Part shown: piece after piece, positions 11,465 through 19,475 of the stretch
Numbering within the stretch: position 1 is the first letter of the stretch
Layout: the number at the start of each line of letters is the position of its first letter
IMG/VR virus record: IMGVR_UViG_3300048027_000304
Location: 1-30,746 of that record
Reading direction: 5' to 3' (one strand)
Length of the DNA stretch: 30,746 nt
Source: a virus
Notes under the pieces: model-generated
Told to the model about the DNA's origin: nothing
The model's database searches: none
What the model saw: the letters and a program-made list of their open reading frames with translations, nothing else
Program-made: the position numbers and the translations under genes

Positions 11465-11643
11465 TTTTTGCGGTTCTTAAATTTCTGCCAAGTGTTTGCC
11501 AAGGAAAGGATTCCGATAATTAAACCAATGATTGCCGACACAAATCCAATGGCCATCTCAAAATGGTTAAAATAAGCAGAGATGGCTGACCAGCTTGATG
11601 CGAGCATTCCAGTGATTGGGTGTGTTAGTAGATGGTTGTCCAT
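11461..11643 (-). CDS. Single-span membrane protein, holin or antiholin candidate
   Basis: The 60-residue peptide has a polar N-terminal half (MDNHLLTHPITGMLASSWSA). One strong membrane span of about 22 residues follows (MAIGFVSAIIGLIIGILSLA), then a basic tail ending KFKNRKK, which suggests N-out/C-in topology. It overlaps the preceding stop by one base (TAATG) and the next start by four (ATGA). With the following membrane peptide it forms a pair, as holin/antiholin systems often do. The assignment rests on size, topology and position only. Confidence 0.6.
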   Translation of the reverse strand: MDNHLLTHPITGMLASSWSAISAYFNHFEMAIGFVSAIIGLIIGILSLANTWQKFKNRKK

Positions 11644-11984
11644 TACTCAAGTTCGTTTTGTGGCTCTGGTTTAATTGCTAAAAACTCCAACTGCGTCAAC
11701 TCCTGCACTCCATCAACGCCGTCGAGAAGCGCGTCATCGTTAGCGGTGAATCTCCAGCAGTCGATGGCAATGAGTCGTCCACTACCATCAGTAGCTTCTG
11801 CCAGGTTAGCAACAGGTGGAAGTCCGGTGAGCGTAGTGCCTTGCTTGTTCGGATAGCCCCTGTCTGAGTCTACGGCTGCAACAAGTCCCGTGTAGAGTTC
11901 GTCGGGCTGCACTACGTAATAACGAAACCCAGTGTCAGCTCGGGATTGCTCAATGTCTGTAAGTGGTTCTTGTTCGTCTTCCAT
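11643..11984 (-). CDS. Hypothetical acidic protein, probable tail-fibre-associated
   Basis: No family is recognised in this 113-residue protein. It is acidic at both ends (MEDEQEPLTD and IKPEPQNELE). The middle looks beta-rich (FRYYVVQPDELYTG, then RLIAIDCWRFTANDDALL). It lies between the large LamG-type adhesin and the lysis cassette, coupled to both sides by TAATG overlaps. Tail-fibre chaperones and cap proteins often occupy this place, so an accessory adhesion role is possible. Confidence 0.6.
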   Translation of the reverse strand: MEDEQEPLTDIEQSRADTGFRYYVVQPDELYTGLVAAVDSDRGYPNKQGTTLTGLPPVANLAEATDGSGRLIAIDCWRFTANDDALLDGVDGVQELTQLEFLAIKPEPQNELE

Positions 11985-12217
11985 TAGTCAGTTAGTTCTA
12001 GTTCAGTCCATTCCGAAGTAGCCATTAAGCTCAAAGTTTCGCTCCGGTTTAATTGCTCTTTTCCACTTAAACAACTAGGGGTGTCGCCTTCAAATTTAAC
12101 GAGTGCTTGAGTGCCGTCTAATGAACGCCTTAGCGTATCAGGAGAGTCTTGCAATACCGCATTGAAATCAATGTCGTCAATTTCTGTGGTGTTAATAATG
12201 ACGTAAGTTCTTTCCAT
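11984..12217 (-). CDS. Hypothetical small protein after the adhesin gene
   Basis: This 77-residue acidic protein begins MERTYVIINTTEIDDIDFNA and contains a predicted strand-helix-strand pattern with a central RRSLDGTQALVKFEGDTP. Similar short acidic proteins often follow phage adhesins and may act as small accessory or assembly factors. No family or catalytic motif is recognised. It starts one base after the adhesin stop and ends in a TAATG overlap with the next gene. Confidence 0.6.
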   Translation of the reverse strand: MERTYVIINTTEIDDIDFNAVLQDSPDTLRRSLDGTQALVKFEGDTPSCLSGKEQLNRSETLSLMATSEWTELELTD

Positions 12218-12218
12218 A

Positions 12219-14246
12219 TTATGGGGTGGTTGTTTGGAATGTTGGTCCGTTGATTAGTGTGCCGTTGTAGCTGTTCACTGAATTATCGGTGACTGCTGAA
12301 CCGGTTCCGCTGTCGTTGTCTCCCATACGCCACCAAGCCACCAGATTATTGGCTGAACTGTAAAGCTCAGGCTGGCCGCTAAGGTCAACGGGTTTACCGT
12401 CATTATAAATTGATTTCACTTCGTTTGCGGTCAGAGCAGAATCCCAAATCGCAACCTCATCGATGTTTCCATTGAAGAATCTTTGAGCCGCATTAGCTCG
12501 CCTTCCGATTGTAGCAAACGAGAAATTAGTTCCAGCAGAATAGGCGTTGCTTGTCGTTGTCTCCAGCACACCATCAACATAAATCTTTTGTGTCGTCGCC
12601 GTGACAACTGCAACTGCGTGATGCCAATTTCCATCATTAACCGTTGATGTTCCATATTGGTCGTCGTCCACAAAATCAGACCAACCGACCTTGTTCGTAA
12701 TTACCGATAGAATACTATCATCTCCTCCACCACCACTTGAGATGTAGCTTATTAATGTTCCTTCGCTACCTGGGCCGCCGTAGGATGCTGTTGTCTTGAA
12801 CCAAGCCGATAGCGTGTGAGTGTTACCAAGGACCGGAAGCGTCATTGACATATAGTCATCAGTCCCATCGAAGGCAACGCTGTAATCGTTTTGGATTGGA
12901 GTTGGCAAATCATAAACTTGAGTTTTTGCTCGGATGTATTCACGAACGTCGTCAGCTTGGGCGTCGGTGATGGTCGCTGGGAAGAGTGCGAGGTATTCTA
13001 GGTCGATTGCGGCGTTGAAACCACCAGTGGTAAAAGCAGAAATTTTAAACTCTTCAGAACTAAGAACGCCGGAAAACGTGCCAGTTCCATTGTCTTTATC
13101 GGCATTGTTTACCATGCTAAATTGTGACGAATTCTTAAAAGAACTTTCAAACAGCACATCACCCAAAGAGTCATCGAAGAGACCGGGGGCAGGGAAAAGT
13201 GTGTTTCCGTTATAATTGCTTCTGTAACCGTTGGTTAATGCGTTCCTGTAAACTGCAAATCCACCCGCTGCATTATCCGCTGCCCCTGTGGAGTTCATGC
13301 TAAAAATTCGTCCGTGACTTTCTCCACCATCACCAAGCACACTAAAGGCAGCAAACATGTAACCACCAGTTACCGTCTGGTTTAACAAGCCGTCCATGAA
13401 GTCGTTAACACCATCGAACCGCAACACAGGCTTCTTGATAATCGTGGCTGGGTCATTCCCTGACTGGTTGATTGTTACCACTTGGCCAGTCGCGCATTTG
13501 AACTTGGTGTCCCCGTGGCGCACGTTGGTGGCCGTGAAGTCAACGTCGAGGACTGGTGTGCCTGATGCTGTGCCGTTGTCCCAAATGACTGCGCGAGATA
13601 TTTTACCTCTTAGCGTGTCTGCGGTAAGTTGAGAACCAAGGTAAATAGGGCAACCCGCATTATATAACGGGCCAGATACAACAGGCTCTGTATACAGAAG
13701 GCTATAACCTGACCCAGTGTCTACCCAATATTGAAGACTAGTGCCATTTCGCGTAACACGAATCCCAACTGTATCTGTGGGAACTGCCAATGCGCTTTGA
13801 TATACCAACTGAGTGGAAATATCAGCAGCGGTATAAAGGTAAACCCTCACCTTCCCTTGCGGGTTGACAATTATAATAAACGAGCGGTTTGACGTGTTTT
13901 CATATTGAGCTATTAATGTAATGTTAGACAACGGGCGCACAGACCCTGCATCAAGTCCCTCAAACTGAAACGCGAAGTCATCAAGCGAGCCGATTGGGTC
14001 AGGAACGCTCGCATAGTTCCCAGTAACACCAGACAGATACAGATAGCCTTTCCCATTAGCGTCCAGCGGCAACGCTTTAGGCTGGTTTAGGGCTGTCCCT
14101 TGTTTCGCATCGCCGCCCTTTTGTGAACCGCGAGCCAAGTTGCGAAGAACCGGAACTGGCTCAAGGAAGTCAGCGGTCGTCAGGGCTTCTGCTAGAACGT
14201 CACCAGATGTCGCGCTGGAAGTCAGTGTGGATAGATTGAGTGCCAT
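12219..14246 (-). CDS. Large adhesin with three concanavalin/LamG-like modules
   Basis: At 675 residues this is the largest tail-region protein. The N-terminal 60 residues look like a virion-attachment segment. Three beta-sandwich modules follow. Module 1 (about 65-230) contains FAFQFEGLDAGSVRP and IRVTRNGTSLQYWVDTGSGY. Module 2 (about 270-440) starts VLRFDGVNDFMDG. Module 3 (about 455-610) starts YSVAFDGTDDYMSM and contains DGNWHHAVAVVT and GNIDEVAIWDSALT, the classic LamG_3/pentraxin-like signature. The ending NNLVAWWRMGD...YNGTLING is also typical. Such proteins bind surface polysaccharides and are probably the main receptor-binding or virion-decorating protein. Confidence 0.82.
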   Translation of the reverse strand: MALNLSTLTSSATSGDVLAEALTTADFLEPVPVLRNLARGSQKGGDAKQGTALNQPKALPLDANGKGYLYLSGVTGNYASVPDPIGSLDDFAFQFEGLDAGSVRPLSNITLIAQYENTSNRSFIIIVNPQGKVRVYLYTAADISTQLVYQSALAVPTDTVGIRVTRNGTSLQYWVDTGSGYSLLYTEPVVSGPLYNAGCPIYLGSQLTADTLRGKISRAVIWDNGTASGTPVLDVDFTATNVRHGDTKFKCATGQVVTINQSGNDPATIIKKPVLRFDGVNDFMDGLLNQTVTGGYMFAAFSVLGDGGESHGRIFSMNSTGAADNAAGGFAVYRNALTNGYRSNYNGNTLFPAPGLFDDSLGDVLFESSFKNSSQFSMVNNADKDNGTGTFSGVLSSEEFKISAFTTGGFNAAIDLEYLALFPATITDAQADDVREYIRAKTQVYDLPTPIQNDYSVAFDGTDDYMSMTLPVLGNTHTLSAWFKTTASYGGPGSEGTLISYISSGGGGDDSILSVITNKVGWSDFVDDDQYGTSTVNDGNWHHAVAVVTATTQKIYVDGVLETTTSNAYSAGTNFSFATIGRRANAAQRFFNGNIDEVAIWDSALTANEVKSIYNDGKPVDLSGQPELYSSANNLVAWWRMGDNDSGTGSAVTDNSVNSYNGTLINGPTFQTTTP

Positions 14247-14249
14247 GAG

Positions 14250-15518
14250 TTAGAGATTGTCTGAGTGATAAGGCCAGTAGATGAGGCGTTTGATGTGGCC
14301 GTTGAGTTTCTGGGCGTTACCGTCATCCTGACGCCCGCCAATCGCTATCCCCGTAGAAGTTGGTAAAGTCGGCGACGCCACGTTAACCTCATTACCACCA
14401 TTGACTGAGACTTTAGAACCATTATTTTTTAACGTCACAGCAAGTCTATAAATTTGATTATTTGGAAGAGTTATACTTGTGGGCGCTTGTCCCGTTCCTC
14501 CTTGGGTTACGGAGACAAAGTTACCCTCTACCGGAATTCGATTAGATGTCGTGCCGTCTCCAATAGTGAAATTATAGATTGAACCTGCGTCTTGCTTCTG
14601 TGCTTCCAAATAAATCGTCCCCTCGCTCTGGTTGTAAAAGTCCGTGAAGGCACTGCCAGTTATCACAAGGTCGTCAGCGTTGCGCGTTCTTGCTGCGGCG
14701 TCACCGCCTGATGTGGGTATGTAGGACGTGGCTATGCCTGTCTCTAGCTGTGCGCCCCATATGTAGACTTCTTCGCCTGTGCTAAAACTGCTAAAGCCAC
14801 CAAAAGAAATACCGGTCGCCGCATTTGCGTCAGCGGTAGACGTTAAAGTAAATCTTTGCCACTCATCAGTCACAGTGATGTTTTTATACCGTCCCCCCTC
14901 GCCTTCGTTTTGAGGGAATCCCGGAGAACCCAATGCTATAGCTGTTTCAAGCGAACCGCTTATTGTCTTTAAATAAAAACTAACAGAGTATGTCGTGCCA
15001 GAAGCGACCGTAAAGGTGTTTTGTAAACTGCTGTCAGTAGCATTAGCTTCTAACTTTGAAGCGTTCATTGAACCATCAGGAGCAGAAAACCCGCTTGAAA
15101 GTGTTACGTTGTTTTTACTCCAAGCTGATTGACTAAAGTCTTCGCTGTAAGGTAACAAGTTCGTCGCACTCGGCTCCACCAGAATCATCGGCACTCCATC
15201 AACGTGGTCAACGCGCACCGTGTTCGCTGGGGCTGACGCTATGTTACCGTTGAAATCTGTGAACGTGGCGGTTCCTGCCCTTGTAGCCGTAATAACATCA
15301 AGCGTGTCTTGCTTGCTTGGGTCTAGGTCTAGCGTTGGGTTCTCCAACGTGCCTATCATTGAAGATTGGGCATCAAAGAGAAGGTAAGGGTCAAGGTCGT
15401 TCGGATGGAACGATTTAACACCTTTATCAAATAGACCAGCACTAGAAAACAGGCCGGAAGCTGCTTGCAATCCGGCCCGTCCAGTTCCAATCCCAGCTTT
15501 GGCACTTTGAATCTTCAT
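14250..15518 (-). CDS. Tail fibre / receptor-binding protein with carbohydrate-binding-like domain
   Basis: The 422-residue protein has the recurrent phage signature TRAGTATFTDFNG then GVPMILVEPSATNLLPYSED followed by FSQSAWSK. This introduces a carbohydrate-binding (CBM_4_9-like) sandwich at about residues 120-265. The C-terminal part (about 285-420) has a concanavalin-like pattern (GTIYLEAQ, YRLAVTLKNNGSKVSVNG, GHIKRLIYWPYH). The N-terminal 70 residues, Gly/Ala-rich then FHPNDLDPYLLFDAQSSM, probably attach it to the virion. It likely binds host glycans together with the next, larger adhesin. It overlaps the preceding gene by 4 bp. Confidence 0.78.
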   Translation of the reverse strand: MKIQSAKAGIGTGRAGLQAASGLFSSAGLFDKGVKSFHPNDLDPYLLFDAQSSMIGTLENPTLDLDPSKQDTLDVITATRAGTATFTDFNGNIASAPANTVRVDHVDGVPMILVEPSATNLLPYSEDFSQSAWSKNNVTLSSGFSAPDGSMNASKLEANATDSSLQNTFTVASGTTYSVSFYLKTISGSLETAIALGSPGFPQNEGEGGRYKNITVTDEWQRFTLTSTADANAATGISFGGFSSFSTGEEVYIWGAQLETGIATSYIPTSGGDAAARTRNADDLVITGSAFTDFYNQSEGTIYLEAQKQDAGSIYNFTIGDGTTSNRIPVEGNFVSVTQGGTGQAPTSITLPNNQIYRLAVTLKNNGSKVSVNGGNEVNVASPTLPTSTGIAIGGRQDDGNAQKLNGHIKRLIYWPYHSDNL

Positions 15519-15760
15519 TTCTCAAGAACCATCTCAGTTCCAGCCGCTGAAGGGGTCACTCTGATTTTGTCGCCGTTTGAGTAGGTCACAAGAAACTTTT
15601 CCGTTCCAGCAGTAACCGGGCTACCGTCAACAGCTAACCATGCTCCCGCTGCTGTGTAGCGTTCAACCGTAAGGTCACCGCTTGCAGCAGAAATGTAGTG
15701 TGTCCTGCCGCGCTCAATCGGGTATTCGACCGGGGTGGTGTTTGCGAATGTAACAGTCAT
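15515..15760 (-). CDS. Small beta-rich virion-associated protein
   Basis: The 81-residue protein looks entirely beta (MTVTFANTTPVEYPIERGRT, then GDLTVERYTAAGAWLAVDGS). It resembles a small Ig-like or jelly-roll decoration domain. No family is recognised. It lies between two adhesin-type genes, overlaps the next gene by 4 bp, and follows a 34-bp gap containing a TTTGAC element 25 nt upstream of its ATG. It is probably a tail-tip or fibre component. Confidence 0.6.
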   Translation of the reverse strand: MTVTFANTTPVEYPIERGRTHYISAASGDLTVERYTAAGAWLAVDGSPVTAGTEKFLVTYSNGDKIRVTPSAAGTEMVLEK

Positions 15761-15794
15761 AATTCTAAATTTCTTTTTGTGTCAAATTAAAGGT

Positions 15795-16148
15795 TTAGCC
15801 GATGCGCCAGTTGGTGCCGTCAGAGAAAACGGGTGTAAAATTACTACCGCCACCAACGACAACGTGGTTGTGGTGATTTCCAAGTCCATTGGTTGAATCA
15901 CTTACAAATGCTCGCTTTCCTTGAGCGCTTGCAGCGGGAAGGTTTGCCACGGTGTAAACGGCTTGCTGGATGATTCCTGTGACGTTTAAAAGCCCGCTGA
16001 CGTCGAGATTGAGCAAATCAATGTCGCCTGTCCCATCGCTCCCGGTCGCGCTTGTAATCTCATTGAGAGTGCCACCGCCACGGTTAATAATTACAGATGA
16101 AGCTGCACCTGCCCGGGTCGTTGTGATTACTATGGTGGCAACGCTCAT
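15795..16148 (-). CDS. Tail-fibre-like protein with YTVANLP / SDGTNWRIG C-terminal domain
   Basis: This 117-residue protein has a repetitive, Thr/Gly-rich beta N-terminus that may trimerise (including DIDLLNLDVSGLLNVTGI). Its C-terminal module reads YTVANLPAASAQGKRAFVSD and ends PVFSDGTNWRIG. The C-terminal module is a widespread short phage domain found at the tips of fibres and in small decoration proteins. A role as a short tail fibre or as the connector for the adjacent adhesins is likely. It starts in a TAATG overlap with the preceding gene. Confidence 0.7.
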   Translation of the reverse strand: MSVATIVITTTRAGAASSVIINRGGGTLNEITSATGSDGTGDIDLLNLDVSGLLNVTGIIQQAVYTVANLPAASAQGKRAFVSDSTNGLGNHHNHVVVGGGSNFTPVFSDGTNWRIG

Positions 16149-16477
16149 TAGGTGTTTGGGCTGTTACGGTTTGCGAGAATTAAGCGAACCGGGCTTGTCC
16201 AATAGTCATGCCCGTCAGCATCGGTCAACCTGATGTCGTAGTAGTAAGTGCCATAACAAAATTCTGCGTTGCCCGTGTCGATAGTTGTAGTGGCTACCCC
16301 GGCGGCAATTGTCATGGTTGGATTTAGAACAATATCCCCGCCAATGTGGTCTTCAGTGATACGGCAAGCCGCGCTCCATGTGCCGTCTAAGGTGATAGGG
16401 TTGCCGCCTGTGTCTTGGGCAGAAACGCTTATATCGTAGGTCTCGCCCCAGACTATTTCGTCAGTTGTAATTGCCAT
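16148..16477 (-). CDS. Ig-like tail-tip/baseplate protein
   Basis: The 109-residue protein fits a single beta-sandwich: WGETYDISVSAQDTGGNPIT, LDGTWSAACRITEDH, and a closing pair YYDIRLTDADGHDYW and SPVRLILANR. This order resembles the N-terminal domain of BppU-type baseplate proteins and related Ig-like phage proteins. It is the first gene after the tape measure and probably belongs to the tail tip. Its ATG lies 39 nt after a TTTTGAC element. No larger distal-tail or tail-lysin gene was recognised here. Confidence 0.65.
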   Translation of the reverse strand: MAITTDEIVWGETYDISVSAQDTGGNPITLDGTWSAACRITEDHIGGDIVLNPTMTIAAGVATTTIDTGNAEFCYGTYYYDIRLTDADGHDYWTSPVRLILANRNSPNT

Positions 16478-16522
16478 GAGTTAAGTGCTTGCTGGGCGTC
16501 TTTAAGGTTTTGTCAAAAGCGG

Positions 16523-18016
16523 TTATTGGGAAACAGGTTGCTTTGATAGTTGCGCTTGCTCTCGGAAAGCATCAACTAGCTCTTTGTTTAAAACAACTAG
16601 CTGCCGCTGTAAGTCGGTTTGTGTTTTTTGTAGGTTTAACTCACCAGATACACCGCCACCGCCACCTATGGCTTGCATGGATGATACAGCGGTAATTGAT
16701 GAGCGAGTCATTGCAGCATTCAAACTTGATTGTATTTCACCAACTTGCCCCATTGTGCGGTCAATACCTTCTTGAGCTTTCTCAAGAGCCAATTGCTTTT
16801 CTTTTTCTTGCCTTTGCTTTTCAAGTAATTCTAGCCGCTCTCTTTCTGCATGAATGGCAGCTTTTGCCCTTTCATCATGCTCTTTTTGCATTCGTGCTTG
16901 TTCTTCTCTGAATTTCTTTTCTGCTTCCCATGCTTTATCTGCTTCTTCACCAAATTCCTTTTCAATCCTTTCTTCCTCCGACATTTCTGCGGGTTTTTCC
17001 GGTTTAAGAAAATCAGGTATTTCAGTTAAAGGTGAATCTTTTTTTTCTACAGTTTCGGGAAACAAATCACCAAGCAAACCTAAAACTTTTAACCCCGGAA
17101 CAAGGTTGAGTAAGGTTTCTAGTTGTTCGCTTGAGTCTGCAACAACAGATGCAAGTGAGCCAAATCCATCAACTGCATATTGTATGTGTTGACCAAACGT
17201 CTGGATGTGTTTTGAAATATTTTCAAAATCTAAATCATTCATTGCCGTTACAGCATCTTGAATTACAGGAAGAAATGCCTTGCCGACAGAAACGGTTAAT
17301 TCTTCAAATCGAGCTTTTAAGATTTTCTTTTGTCCAGCTAATCCGTCGGAAGTTCTAGCAAAATCTCCTTGTGCATCTTTGGTCTGTTCAAGAATCAAGC
17401 TATAGGCGGCTAAAGCTTTGGTTGCTGGACTTAATGCACCCACTCCATCATAAAGCCCTTTAGATAAAGCTTCAGCTTTTAAAGTAGCTTCATTTAAAAT
17501 AACAGAATATCTAAGAATTGGCTCTGACGAGCCGCGCAATGCTGCTGTAATAGCATTAATTGCATCTTCAGTTGTTGTGTTGTGGAAACTTCCTAAATCT
17601 GCCGCCAGTTGCGTCATTGATTTAGACATATTGGCAGCTTCCTGCTGCCCCATGCCTATCGTTTTAAATAGGTTGCCAAATGTTCCGGTGGCAGTCATTG
17701 CAGCAGTTTCAGAAAGCCCCATTGATTCAACAGCATTTTGTGCAAAAGCACGAATATCATCAGATGCTTGTCCGAAAATTACTTGGCTTTTTGAAACTTC
17801 TTCATTCAAGTCTGAAGCCGCTGTTACGGCGGTGCTTATCATTTGCGGTATGTCTCTTACAGCACTAGATAAGCCATCAAGAAGCTTGTGGCCTACCCGC
17901 TCTTTAAATCCTTTGGCAATAGACTTAGCGATGCTCTGAGTCTTCTTTTCAAAAGACTTTAACTCTTTTGCAGCCTTTCTTGAGTCTGCTCCTATGCTTA
18001 CCTGTACGCCAGCCAT
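16523..18016 (-). CDS. Tail tape measure protein
   Basis: This 497-residue protein starts MAGVQVSIGADSRKAAKELK, and its N-terminal two thirds (KSQVIFGQASDDIRAFAQNA, LGSFHNTTTEDAINAITAAL, LNEATLKAEALSKGLYDGVG) match the typical TMP helical repeat region. The segment about residues 345-430 is a long charged coiled coil. It ends with a Gly-rich linker and a final helix. TMPs set tail length at roughly 0.15 nm per residue, which would predict a tail of about 75 nm. It lies directly after the G/GT chaperone genes, whose products normally bind it. The ATG is 15 bases after the frameshift-product stop. Confidence 0.9.
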   Translation of the reverse strand: MAGVQVSIGADSRKAAKELKSFEKKTQSIAKSIAKGFKERVGHKLLDGLSSAVRDIPQMISTAVTAASDLNEEVSKSQVIFGQASDDIRAFAQNAVESMGLSETAAMTATGTFGNLFKTIGMGQQEAANMSKSMTQLAADLGSFHNTTTEDAINAITAALRGSSEPILRYSVILNEATLKAEALSKGLYDGVGALSPATKALAAYSLILEQTKDAQGDFARTSDGLAGQKKILKARFEELTVSVGKAFLPVIQDAVTAMNDLDFENISKHIQTFGQHIQYAVDGFGSLASVVADSSEQLETLLNLVPGLKVLGLLGDLFPETVEKKDSPLTEIPDFLKPEKPAEMSEEERIEKEFGEEADKAWEAEKKFREEQARMQKEHDERAKAAIHAERERLELLEKQRQEKEKQLALEKAQEGIDRTMGQVGEIQSSLNAAMTRSSITAVSSMQAIGGGGGVSGELNLQKTQTDLQRQLVVLNKELVDAFREQAQLSKQPVSQ

Positions 18017-18031
18017 AATTTTCTTTTAAAG

Positions 18032-18666
18032 TCAAAGTTGACTTTCTTCAGCCTGTAACCTTTCAATTTCACGGTCTAACTGCCAATCAGTGTAACCGCC
18101 ATTTTTTGGCTCCATTCCACTAGCCCATGCCGCACAAGCCGAAAACGAAAACACCTGTTTTAAAGGTAGTTCGTGAATTACGTAGTTTGGCTTCCACTTA
18201 TATTCCCGACAAACCGCCGAAATGCCGCTAAGAATCCACCCGAATGAGTTTTTTTTTGAGCGTTGGATGTTTTGGATTCCATCTCAACTACGTTAGTCAT
18301 CGCACCGTAGTAGTGGAAAATTATATCTTGGGCGAAATCTTTATATTTGCTTGCAGGAATTGCTGACAAAAAAGAATAAAGCTTTTCTTCAAACTTATCA
18401 GTTCTAATTAATTCATGCAGCAGCTCTGACGACCTTGTAAAAACAAATAAAGCAATCCCTAAATCCGTAGCAGTCCACCCTTCATTTTTATTTTTAATGA
18501 GTGGGTGGTCTAGGTTTTCAAGAATCAAACAATGCCCGTAAGTAACTTCAACAAGGTCAAACTCACCAATCTTTTTACCCCTTGGCAGAAAAGCATCTAA
18601 AACTTCTTCGGGAGTTCTCCCTTGTGTGTTTTCGATTGCTTGCTGTAGCTGCTCAAGGCTCGCCAT
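18032..18666 (-). CDS. Tail assembly chaperone GT-like product made by -1 frameshift
   Basis: The zero frame is read to base 18250 (139 codons). A one-base slip back on the run of nine A then continues in the -1 frame as NSFGWILSGISAVCREYKWK and later YVIHELPLKQVFSFSACAAW, ending at TGA 18034-18032. The total is about 211 residues. The added T-like part (72 residues) has no stops and fills what is otherwise a 160-bp gap before the tape measure. In lambda-like phages the GT form links the tape measure to the tube protein. Frame and stop positions were traced by hand. Expression ratio is unknown. Confidence 0.75.
18178..18666 (-). CDS. Tail assembly chaperone G-like (zero-frame product)
   Basis: The 162-residue protein sits between the tail tube and tape measure genes, where tail assembly chaperones are found. 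It is helical, beginning MASLEQLQQAIENTQGRTPE and containing WTATDLGIALFVFTRSSELL. The start overlaps the tube stop (TAATG). Near the end, at codon 138-139, the minus strand has nine consecutive A, and the alternative frame after this point is open for 72 more codons. This product is therefore the shorter G-type partner of a G/GT pair. The zero-frame tail (about 23 residues after the slip site) continues to TAA at 18178. Confidence 0.78.
   Translation of the reverse strand: MASLEQLQQAIENTQGRTPEEVLDAFLPRGKKIGEFDLVEVTYGHCLILENLDHPLIKNKNEGWTATDLGIALFVFTRSSELLHELIRTDKFEEKLYSFLSAIPASKYKDFAQDIIFHYYGAMTNVVEMESKTSNAQKKTHSGGFLAAFRRFVGNISGSQTT
18249..18257 (-). promoter_or_regulatory. Slippery site for -1 frameshift
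   Basis: Nine A on the minus strand, read in zero frame as CAA-AAA-AAA-ACT, contain the heptamer A-AAA-AAA in the correct phase for tandem -1 slippage. After slipping, the next codon is AAC. The site lies near the end of the G-like frame and at the start of the open -1 frame. Confidence 0.75.
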
Positions 18667-19049
18667 TAGCTGAAGCTTGGGTAATGTGTAACCGTGAAGC
18701 TTACGGTTGCTGTATTTGTGCCAGCATGAGCAATACTTGCTGACTCAACGAAAGCTTCTCCGGTGTTTAAATCAACACCATCAATTGCAGCGGCAAATGT
18801 TACTGCTGTTCCTTTGGCTGGTAAATCTGGAGATGAAGCAGTCACTAAGCTTGAAAACGTGACAGTGTTTTTTGCACCGTGGTCAACTCTGGCAACCATA
18901 TCACCGTCTTCATCTGCAATTTCGGAGACATTACCGTCAGTTGAAATTTCAAAGTCTTGAACGATTCCAGCAACAAGCGAGTCTGCTACTGTTTTCCCTG
19001 CTGCTGGGATGCCCCAAGATACGGTTGCGCCGTTAATTGTAACTGCCAT
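18666..19049 (-). CDS. Major tail tube protein
   Basis: The 127-residue beta-rich protein (MAVTINGATVSWGIPAAGKT, VQDFEISTDGNVSEIADEDG, ASIAHAGTNTATVSFTVTHY) has the pattern of small tail tube proteins, including the ...DFEIS...D...G hairpin signature common to many Siphoviridae-type tubes. It is placed after the tail terminator and before the G/GT chaperones, the canonical location. The ATG lies 19 nt after a TTTTGAC element. It would stack as hexameric rings along the tape measure. Confidence 0.75.
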   Translation of the reverse strand: MAVTINGATVSWGIPAAGKTVADSLVAGIVQDFEISTDGNVSEIADEDGDMVARVDHGAKNTVTFSSLVTASSPDLPAKGTAVTFAAAIDGVDLNTGEAFVESASIAHAGTNTATVSFTVTHYPSFS

Positions 19050-19070
19050 GATAATTTTCTGTTGTCAAAA

Positions 19071-19475
19071 TTAAGCCGGGCCAGCAATAAGCCTGTAAGT
19101 TTGGAAGTGCGTCCACTTAGTTTCTTCCCTTCCTGCTTCAATCATTTGTGGGTGCCACACTGATGCTTGAAAGCCCCCAGAATTTAAATAAGCAGTGACA
19201 TCATTATAATCTGCAAGCTCATCAAACAATTCAGAAGCGTCAGTTTCAGCCGTTTCGATTGTTACATCATCAGCATCATGGAACACTGCAACAATTACGT
19301 TAAAATCCCAAACGTAAGCTTGATTTGCTCCCATGTCTTCAGCGGAGCCAATGCGCACAACTGCACAAGGTGGCGTTAAATCACCATCATCTTCTTCAGT
19401 TAAGATTGTAATGTTTCCATCATACTGGGTTTGTAAATAGCTTTGCAGCCTTCTAATTATGTTTGACCTAATCAT
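19071..19475 (-). CDS. Tail terminator protein (gpU-like)
   Basis: This 134-residue protein starts MIRSNIIRRLQSYLQTQYDG and has alternating strands and helices with DLTPPCAVVRIGSAEDMGAN, then VWDFNVIVAVFHDADD and a C-terminal WTHFQTYRLIAGP. This matches phage tail terminator (gpU-like) proteins, which cap the tube and join it to the head. It lies directly before the tube gene and overlaps the gp10-like gene by 4 bp. The assignment is by pattern and position. Confidence 0.65.
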   Translation of the reverse strand: MIRSNIIRRLQSYLQTQYDGNITILTEEDDGDLTPPCAVVRIGSAEDMGANQAYVWDFNVIVAVFHDADDVTIETAETDASELFDELADYNDVTAYLNSGGFQASVWHPQMIEAGREETKWTHFQTYRLIAGPA

